In this document: in pieces, positions 56,085-64,000 of the stretch
Numbering within the stretch: the stretch's first letter is position 1
Layout: each line of letters begins with the position of its first letter
Assembly: GCF_003254395.2 (NCBI RefSeq)
Contig: NC_037638.1
Coordinates: forward strand, 23,203,352-23,267,351
Direction: 5' to 3'
Origin: Apis mellifera
Taxonomy: Eukaryota > Arthropoda > Insecta > Hymenoptera > Apidae
DNA length: 64,000 nucleotides
The notes under the pieces: model-generated
The model's input: only the letters and a program-made list of their open reading frames with translations
What the model was told of the DNA's origin: nothing
Database searches by the model: none
Position numbers and translations under genes: made by a program

Positions 56085-58713
56085 TTAATCAAATCCGAAA
56101 CCTGTTACGTTTTTTATAACAACACATGGAGCTCCCGCACGACCAGCATTTAAGGGAGCAACCTTAAAATGTATTAATTTTATGATATAAATAATATAAA
56201 TATCTTAAATTTTAATTTTTTTTTAAATATTTTATAATATTAAATAATATTCTTACTGGTTCCCATTCATTAAGATGTGGATCATATGCCTCAACAAGAG
56301 TGAGATATTGTTGGCCATCATAGCCTCCTACAGCCATAAGTCTATCACCAAGTACACAAACACCAACTGCATCTCTTGGTACGCTCATTGGTGCTACCAT
56401 AGTCCATGTATCTGTCTTAGGATCATACCTATACAATTGTAATATTTATATAATAATCACTAACGTTTATATGTGTGTGTGTGTATATATATATATATTA
56501 GTCTAAAATTAATAAATAAATAGACTATTATATATTTTTTAAAATATATATATATATATATACCTTTCGACACAATCAAATCTGCTAGCATTAGGATTAC
56601 TAGAAGGTGCATCATGACCTCCTAATGCATAAAGACATCCATTTACGACACCTACACCTACACCACCACGTCGTTTTGACATTGGTGCACAAGGTGTCCA
56701 TTTATTTGTATGGGGATCATAACATTCCACAGTATTTAAACATGAGCTTATATCTCTTCCACCTACAGCATATAATCTGAACATACACATATAGGATATA
56801 TAACAATAATAAAATGATTGAATACATACCAAATTTGAAAACTTACTTATCATTTAATACAGCAACACCAACTGTGGATCTTTGTATAGACATAGCAGAA
56901 ACTGAACTCCATTGACGTGTGGCTGGATCCCATCTTTCAACAGTATCTAAAAAACTCCAACCATCATGACCACCAACTGCATATAAAGGTCCACCTAATA
57001 CAGCTACTCCTAATCCATGCCTATGAATATTCATAGGGGATAATGTACTCCAAGTAAAAGTTGAAAAATCAAAACATTCTACTGTATTTAATGTTTTTAA
57101 TCCATCTCTTCCACCAGCAACTATCAATTTTTTATCAACAACAGCAGCACCAAATTGAAGTCTTCTACCACTCATTGTAGCCATAGATTTCCAAGCATTA
57201 TCACGCAAAGAAAATGCATCTATTGAAGTAGCACCTATAATAAAAATATTAAACATATTAAATATCCATTTTATCATTTCATATTCAATTCATTTACCTT
57301 TATTAGCATCCATTCCTCCAACAGCTAACATATGACCTACAGTAGCTTTTCTGGGTTTTGTACGTCCTGATTGAAGTAATGGTCTACGCTCTGGTAAAAG
57401 ATGATATTTTAATGCTTCCATAACTAATTCTTGTGCCACTCTTTGATCTTTGAACATTTCATTACTTTCAATATTGTCTGCTATAAACTGTGTGAATATA
57501 ATAAAGTTTATAGCAAATAATTACATTATTTTCTTTATATAGAATAAAATTTATTTATTAAATATTTAATAATACTTACTGCAGGAGATAATAAAGGTAA
57601 CTTTACAAGGCTTAATAATTTGCTTGCATCTTTCTGTCTATTTTCTGGATCATATTCCAACCATGTCATAAGTGTCTAAATAAATAATATTAATATTATA
57701 AATCAATGGAAATTATATTAATTTTTTTTAATGATTTTCTTTATATAAATATAAAGTTTTACATGAAAAATAATTTCTTCTGAAGGAACATTGAGATCTT
57801 CTGATTCTAAAAGTTTGGCAACTTCATTTGCAGATAATAATAAAAATTCTTGATTCTTTGTAACTTCCATAAAATGTTTAGTTGTATATGCATGAGCATG
57901 ATCTAATAAATCTGAACAACCTTGTGTATCAGCAAACATTCTTATTCCTAAGCAATTACTTGGATGAAGTTGTTTTCTAAGAAATTGACAACATGCTTTA
58001 ACAACTGGATTTAACTGTAGTAAACGTGCTGTTGCTAAAAGAGTTTCTACACTATCTTCCCTTAATTCTATGCAACCTATTTTGTTTAAAAATAAAAAAA
58101 AAGAAAATTTTTAATATTTCCATAATTTATAAAATATATTTATAAAATTTCTTATATTTTTTTTTCATAAAATTATACCTGTGTAACAATAACAGACTAA
58201 AGTCCATAATGCATCTCCATCTACACCCATTAATTCAACTTCATTTTGTGCAGATTCTCTTAAAGAACTTGTAAACATGGCAGCAAAATATTCTGAACTT
58301 GCACTAAGTACTAAACGATGTGCAGGAATGTGTCTTTTTCCTAAATAAAAATTGAATTATTGATGTAATTTGTATATTAAATAATTATAAGTTTAAATAA
58401 TTATAAATCTTTTGTTTTAATTTAGAATCAAATGACTCAGAGTTGATTAACTAGTAGTATTTGAAAACAAAGAAATTCTCTATTTACCTGCAATTAAAAT
58501 GACATCTGTCAATTGTTGTTCATGTAAATATTTTTCCATAACTCTAAGACTATTTTCCGCATGCTTTGACACGCGAAAATTTTCATCTTGTGAAGAACTA
58601 TTAGATACCATACTCGAAATACTATGTTCACTGGCAGACGCTTCTTTGTTTGAGAACAAATATTCAAGCTCAACTTTATTCGATCCTGCTCCGGTATGGC
58701 TTGTTCTTGACAT
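56085..58713 (-). CDS. KLHL5: BTB-BACK-Kelch protein, KLHL1/4/5 group
   Basis: Substrate adaptor of Cullin-3 ubiquitin ligases, cytosolic and possibly actin-associated. Exons 5' to 3': 58713-58488, 58340-58179, 58076-57763, 57675-57580, 57487-57298, 57234-56847, 56776-56564, 56428-56257, 56162-56085; phases close to 612 aa. A Ser-rich leader of about 45 residues precedes the BTB domain (about 50-160; HEQQLTDVILIAGK, IPAHRLVLSASSEYFAAMF). The BACK domain follows (about 165-270; NCLGIRMFADTQGC). Six Kelch repeats run from about 320 to 605 (LAVGGMDANKGATS, VAGGRDGLKTLNTVE, YAVGGHDGWSFLDTVERWD, YAVGGRDISSCLNTVE, YALGGHDAPSSN, MAVGGYDGQQYL). Wording of the repeats is specific to KLHL1/4/5; insects usually carry one member, so the number is a label only. 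The first ATG in frame was chosen. Confidence 0.96.
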
Positions 58714-59880
58714 TTTTGTGCGAATAGGTTTTGACAGATATTTTCGTAAGAACACTACGTTTGATTTCCACAAGGCACTTTATTTTGTGAAAGTATTTTA
58801 ATTCTCATACGATCGACACTCTATTGTGCACTCAAGCTTGACAATAACGGAGTGTTGACGCCGCGCTTCACCTTGACAGTTTGAGATGTAAAACTGGATG
58901 TAAACAGTGATTCGCGTTTAGGTACGGTCAGTGACCAGCTCTGTTCGTTTCTTGGGTCAGCGTACTCCATTTACCAAAGTTCTATATGTGATAAATTCAA
59001 ATAAAAAAAATAATAATATATTTCAAAATAATAAACGAGCCATTTATGATTAATACTATAAAATAATCATATTAATATCTTGTACATAAATAAAATTATA
59101 TTTTTTTTATTAAATAAAAATAAAATGAAATAAATAGTATTTCTTTCGTAAAAAAAAATATAAGATATTTTAATGATTAGTTTATAAATTTAAAAATAAA
59201 AAAAATTTATATATTTTTAAATCTATGTTTGTAGAATTCGTAAATTTTTATATATAATTTTTAAATATAAGTTTTAGGTTATAAAATTTTTATTTTTTAT
59301 TTTATTATATGCACAATAATATTTTAAAATTCATATCACACATAAATAACTGGTATAAAAATCGATTTATTGTTAACTATCATATTATATCATATTATAG
59401 GGAAAATATAAAAAGAAAAAAATATTAAATATTTAAAAAATTACGATTTTATTATTCTTTATATTATATTATAAACATATTTCACTTAATAATTATATTT
59501 GTTTTTCCTAAATGAGGCACGTTTTTTTTTTAGAGATCACATATAGATATTACATAGAATGCATATAAATACAATATGCATATAATATAAAATATACAAT
59601 ATTGGAAACATGTACATTAAAAATTTTATGACATATGTTAGTTATTATAATTCCTTTTTTTTCACAACCCTACATTTTATTCTATTGCATTATTAACAAG
59701 GAATTTTTTTATATTTATAATTATATAAGTTTAAAATTAATTTTGTTTAATCTTTTCAAAAAATAATAATTGTAAATTCTTATATATACATATTAAACTG
59801 TGCATTATTGACTTTGGCATGCTATAATTTTGTTTTGTTAATATAATATGTAAATGATGTTTAATAAGAAATACATGTTA

Positions 59881-59915
<35 letters not shown>

Positions 59916-60069
59916 TTTATATTACAAAAAATTACTGACAGGAAAAACTCTTTAATTATTTCTAATACACTAATACTTTATATACATAAACAATAATAAC
60001 ATCATTGCTATTATTATATGTCTAATTTTTAAATATTGAAATTTTTAATAAAATATTCCATATATATAT

Positions 60070-60103
<34 letters not shown>

Positions 60104-60317
60104 ATAGAAAGAGAGAGATAAAATGAATTATTCATTTTTGTTAGTATTTACATAGTACATAAAAATGGCAGCATTTAATTGTAATATTTAAAGAAAAAAA
60201 TGCAATGTTGCATTTGTACAAACAATACTTTACATGATAAAATTATCATTATAATAATACCGTTTATCTGCCATGGAACCATAATCTTTATTCAAAACAT
60301 TATTGTCCTTTAATGCA
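58714..60317. other. Kelch gene promoter and TRPML 3' flank
   Basis: The first ~250 bp are less AT-rich and should be the Kelch promoter; a TCAGT initiator on the opposite strand is at 58928-58932 without any gene I can find. The remainder is extremely AT-rich, with (TA)n runs at about 59886-59913 and 60060-60108, and should include the TRPML 3' UTR. No coding signal seen. Confidence 0.5.
59886..60108. repeat. (TA)n microsatellites in TRPML 3' flank
   Basis: Two TA dinucleotide runs of about 28 and 47 bp (the second interrupted by TATGTA) separated by 150 bp of AT-rich sequence. Confidence 0.9.
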
Positions 60318-62915
60318 CTATATACAGATTGCTCCTCCACACGTTTGTTCCGATTTTGTCGAGAATTTTGTACTTGATTCTGAGAATGACCCATAAAAGG
60401 GTCTTTTCCGACAACAACAAAAGCGATCTATAAATTCTGATAAATCACTATCTTCAGAATCATCTTTATAAAGACCACTAGACGCTTCGTCAGTACATGC
60501 CGCAATAAAAGTTTGCAAATCATTTTTTGGGAAACCATCGCGATAATAAATTTTGATCGTATCGTAAGCATCCATTATCACAGAAATAAATAAACTTAAA
60601 ACCACGTATATATATAATGAAATAAATGTATATAAATACATTCTAGAATACCACCATAACATCGGTGATTTACTGAATGACGTTGCCGAAAATGTAGCAA
60701 ACATATCATCACCATTAATGAGTGCAAAAAGACATTCGGAAGTTGTAGCAAGTGATCTAAATTTCATATGATATGGTCCTAAAATTAACCAACCGCAGAA
60801 CGTGAAACCAGCATAAATAAGAATTGCGCATATTAAAAATCGTGCTACTTTAGGGGCTGCTTTTTTCAACGTTAGAATAACAACATTATATGTTTTAAAG
60901 AAACCAAGATATCTTAATACGCCGAACCAAACGAGTAAATTTCCTGTGCCAAGAAATATGCTGCATATATTCCAATGATCACTGCCAAATTGTTTTCGTT
61001 CAATTTGTTCTTTTATAGCTGAACCCATAATAATTAAGAGATCATTCACAATGATCATAACATACCAGAGATTTAAAAATTCTAATCTTCCTTCAAGACT
61101 TAATATTTTACCATATGCCTTTTTGAAGAAATTCATAGTTTCAAATTTTAATAACTGTGCTCTATATATAGCTCTTGAACATAATATAAGAGATACAGTA
61201 CAAATTAAAATTACAAATAAATTTAACAATGTCCTTAAAGCTGATTCAATACGATTATCCGTTACATAACGCGTATCACCTTTACATTGCAATCTTTTTG
61301 GTTCAGCATCTAATGAAAGTAACATTTGTCCATCAAAGTCACGATTGTCAAAATTAATTTTAATATTAAATTGATAACAATCAGGAGGTGTCATAGGTCC
61401 TGCAGCTTTCAAATTAACCGTTTTCAAAGCAAACATTAAATGAGCTCTAACAAGTGCTGAAAAATTCACTTTAATATTTTGCTTAAATAATAATAATTTT
61501 GATTTACTAGATTCAGTATAAGTCTTATCAGTTATATTTATGCAAGTTTCAATGATTTCTTTATCAAAAACATAACTTTCATTAAAACCGAATATAATAC
61601 CTTCTTTATATTGATATAAACATAGAATAACTGGGCCAACTGAATTGTTTTCTGCAATGTACGAATAAGATCCAACTGCATTACTAACATTATAATAACC
61701 ATCTAAAGCATAATCAATCGTATTATAGAAATCATCTCGCTTATAAATTGCCAAAGGACCTGTTACTGGTGGATAAACAGGTACCTGAAAATAAAAATAA
61801 TCAAAGATATAATATTTATTTATATTTATTTATTTTTATATATATAAATTTATTAATGTATTTTAATATTAATTTTTGCAATATTTAAAAATAAATAGAT
61901 CGAATAATAACTTACCTCTAAAGAACTATCCCATCCTCTGAGAAATAGATGTGAGAAAGCTATTCGATTATCCCAAGTATAATTTACATGAATGTAATTA
62001 TTATGTGCAAATAAACACAGTTGTATCGTGACTAACAAAATTTTAATAACTTGTACGATAAATTTATATGGAAAACGTCGCTTTGCTTGCCACTTTTCAA
62101 TAGGATTCATAAAGAAAAATTTTAATTTTCTTCGCATTTTTTCTTCAGTAAACAGGGACATATTACAGATAGGCTGATCTGTTATAGTTGATCGATGATG
62201 ACTATAAATAAAAAAGATTTTAATAAATATCATAATCCTTATAATTTTAATATTTTAATATATAAAAATAATATTTACTTTTATATAATATAGTTTTAAC
62301 ACAATAAACTTCTTCAAATTATGGAATTAATGATAATTGCATAAAAAATATAAAAACTTTTATATATTAGTTTATCATATTAAAAATATGATTATTTAAC
62401 TAATTTGTTTCATAATATTTTATTTAAAAGTAAAATTCTTTTAAAAAATAGTTTTTATTTTATTGATAATGAACATAATTAAAAGAATATATAGATTTTA
62501 TTACTATAAATTAAATTTATTGAATTAAAAATAATTTTTCAAAAAATATCAATATAATATATCGTGCAATATTATATCTAGAAGATATGATACAGAATGT
62601 CTCATGATTTGTACAACAGATAACAAAGAAAGAACAATAAAAAAAACGTAAGAAAAACAATGAAAAACAAACAAACAAAAATAGAATAAATTCGCTAGAA
62701 AGTAATGAACGAAATTAAAAAAATAATTACTATAAAGAACGTATCTACGAATAATGCGATAAAGTTACGAACCTTGGACTGACCGAACATTCATTAAGTA
62801 ATTCATTTTCACCAGCTTGTTCGTCTTCACTGTCGGGTCCATTACTCCAGGAATGATTTCTAAGAATATTTCCTCTGGATTCATCCTTTACCATTCTTTT
62901 TCGTGGCTCCGACAT
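60318..62915 (-). CDS. Trpml: Mucolipin (TRPML) cation channel
   Basis: Endolysosomal calcium-permeable cation channel gated by PI(3,5)P2. Exons 62915-62773, 62201-61916 and 61784-60318; phases close to give 631 aa (fly about 650, human 580). Features in order: cytosolic N-terminus with basic KMRRKLKFFFMNP-type PIP2 region (EKMRRKLKFFFMNP), TM1 (FIVQVIKILLVTIQLCLFA), a long luminal loop with several NxS/T sites and the family phrase GPMTPPDCYQF, TM2-TM5, pore NGDDMFATF exactly as in TRPML channels, TM6 (YIYVVLSLFISVIMDAYDTI), and a cytosolic tail with a CCC cluster (FCCCRKRP), a palmitoylation-type site in the family. ATG 62915 is the first in frame after the upstream stop. A 69-codon upstream ORF precedes it. 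Confidence 0.97.
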
Positions 62916-63291
62916 TTCGATCGTTTCTTGTCTCGACAGTTCGATTTAAATTGTCGATTAAAAATAATTTATCCCGCGGGATTATCGTCCCAGTTTCCGA
63001 GAAATGATGAAAGGGAGAATTGTTCACATACGTTGATCTGTATAACAATACGAATAAGATTATTATATGACATCAGTTTTTTCGTAGAACTATGAACTAG
63101 GAAAAGCAGTGTACGTACTGATTTGTTACACACAATGAAAGACAATTGCAATAATACGATGTCGTTAACAGCGGCCATCGCAGGCCATCCAATGCACGCA
63201 CTCGACTTGACTGATCAGCGCGCTATTTCGGCCATTTGTGAAACCAGCTGATCGAGTAGTGGGGATATATGATGGAGAGGGCGCTAATCGT
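62916..63291. promoter_or_regulatory. Bidirectional promoter between TRPML and the next gene
   Basis: About 110 bp (63180-63291) separate the TRPML leader from an initiator TCAGT (63292-63296) of a plus-strand gene. The segment is GC-richer than its flanks and has an E-box-like CAGCTG near 63245. A 69-codon open frame on the minus strand (63178-62969) would be an upstream ORF of TRPML if the leader is unspliced. Confidence 0.45.
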
Positions 63292-64000
63292 TCAGTGGTA
63301 AAGTGAGTGTTCATTGCAAATATTCAACGTCACATTTTTAACGTATTTACAAGAGTGTATAGCTTTTATTATGTGAAAAAGTGTGAAAATATGTGAGAAA
63401 CGGTAGAAAATATTTGAATAAACTGCTCACAAGGTTAGTAAATATTTACGATAATTCTTATCTGTCAATTATAATTACCGCATAGTCAACGTACGATATC
63501 AATCTATCTAAACAATAAAGTATAAATTTACTTTAAATATCTATGTACAATGTACAAAGTTTTATCACTAATCAAATAACATAGCAAACATTCGTGTAGA
63601 AAATGTATAATTAATATCTACATGGAATTTAGGTTTACAAGAGTGGGACAACGAGCAAGCATTTTCCCGCGCATTTATCCGGTCAGTTTATAACAATATG
63701 GCGGAAACTTTGTTCAAAACGCGAAGAGAAAGAAGAGGGAGAAAGAAGAAGCGATAATCAATTATCAAACGCCGAGGAAAGAGAAATGTGAATGAAAGAA
63801 AATGGATTCGACGTTCAAAGGTAAGTCGACAACGATATTGTTTCTTCTTTTTCATATTATATCGCTCGTATATTCGCTTCGTGAGCGAAACAAATCGCGA
63901 TACACGAAAATGGCGAAAATTCGAAACGATGGAAATCGTACCGAGTACGATCGTTCGATGAGATCGAGCCGGGGCACGATTGGAAAAGAGAAATTTCGTT
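63292..64000 (+). CDS. 5' end of an unidentified gene (leader exons and first codons)
   Basis: Non-coding exon 1 starts near the TCAGT initiator at 63292 and ends at 63433 (CACAAG then GTTAGT). Exon 2 spans 63633-63820, bounded by AATTTAG and a perfect donor GTAAGT. It carries a 19-codon upstream ORF (63698-63757, Arg/Lys-rich), an ATGTGA start-stop (63786-63791) and then two overlapping starts: ATG 63792 (MKENGFDV...) and ATG 63802 (MDSTFK...). Both stay open to the donor; the latter has the better context (GAAAATGGA). Only a few codons are visible, so the product cannot be named. Confidence 0.45.

Noticed and set aside
1..64000. CRISPR arrays, rRNA operons, prokaryotic promoters or operons
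   Set aside because: None seen; the window is nuclear animal DNA with spliced genes.

Overview
This is a eukaryotic, insect-type window. Genes are split by introns with GT-AG borders on both strands, there are many microsatellites and poly-A/T tracts, and no operons. Gene content, AT-richness with locally high CpG, short introns and mariner-like relics fit a hymenopteran, most likely a honey bee or close relative; the species is inference. All spliced models below were built by hand: each junction was checked for GT/AG and reading phase, and every model closes in frame.

Left part (1-40 kb). The last three exons of a mitochondrial uncoupling protein of the UCP1-3 group (+, 84-2983) converge on a large minus-strand gene for a cytosolic carboxypeptidase (AGTPBP1/CCP1 type, 18 coding exons, 39696 down to 6890, about 1111 aa). 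One CCP1 intron is 17.8 kb (9343-27123). It is GC- and microsatellite-rich and contains a complete plus-strand gene for a secreted C-type-lectin-domain protein with a long acidic tail (20967-25976, 429 aa). The first CCP1 intron (35029-39607) holds a separate TATA promoter and a possible micropeptide gene on the same strand.

Middle part (40-53 kb). Three orphan secreted or membrane-anchored protein genes lie together: 126 aa (+, TATA promoter), 474 aa (+, membrane anchor plus a possible MBF2-like C-terminus) and 230 aa (-, TATA promoter). Beyond them is a 54-codon hydrophobic small ORF (49589-49753, -) and a weak two-exon candidate (51110-52528, -), in otherwise gene-poor sequence.

Right part (53-64 kb). 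Compact, AT-rich, CpG-poor housekeeping-type genes: protein phosphatase methylesterase PPME1 (+, 8 exons, 384 aa), a BTB-BACK-Kelch protein of the KLHL1/4/5 group (-, 9 exons, 612 aa) converging on it, and the mucolipin channel TRPML (-, 3 exons, 631 aa). TRPML shares a short bidirectional promoter with a gene whose first exons (63292-63820, +) run off the window.

Functionally the genes are unrelated (mitochondrial transport, tubulin deglutamylation, extracellular matrix/cuticle-like secreted proteins, PP2A demethylation, ubiquitin ligase adaptor, endolysosomal channel). No CRISPR, rRNA operon or intact transposon was seen. The most interesting items are the nested lectin gene, the membrane micropeptide ORF, an intronic-polyadenylation isoform of the 126-aa secreted protein, and the contrast between CpG-rich and CpG-poor genes.
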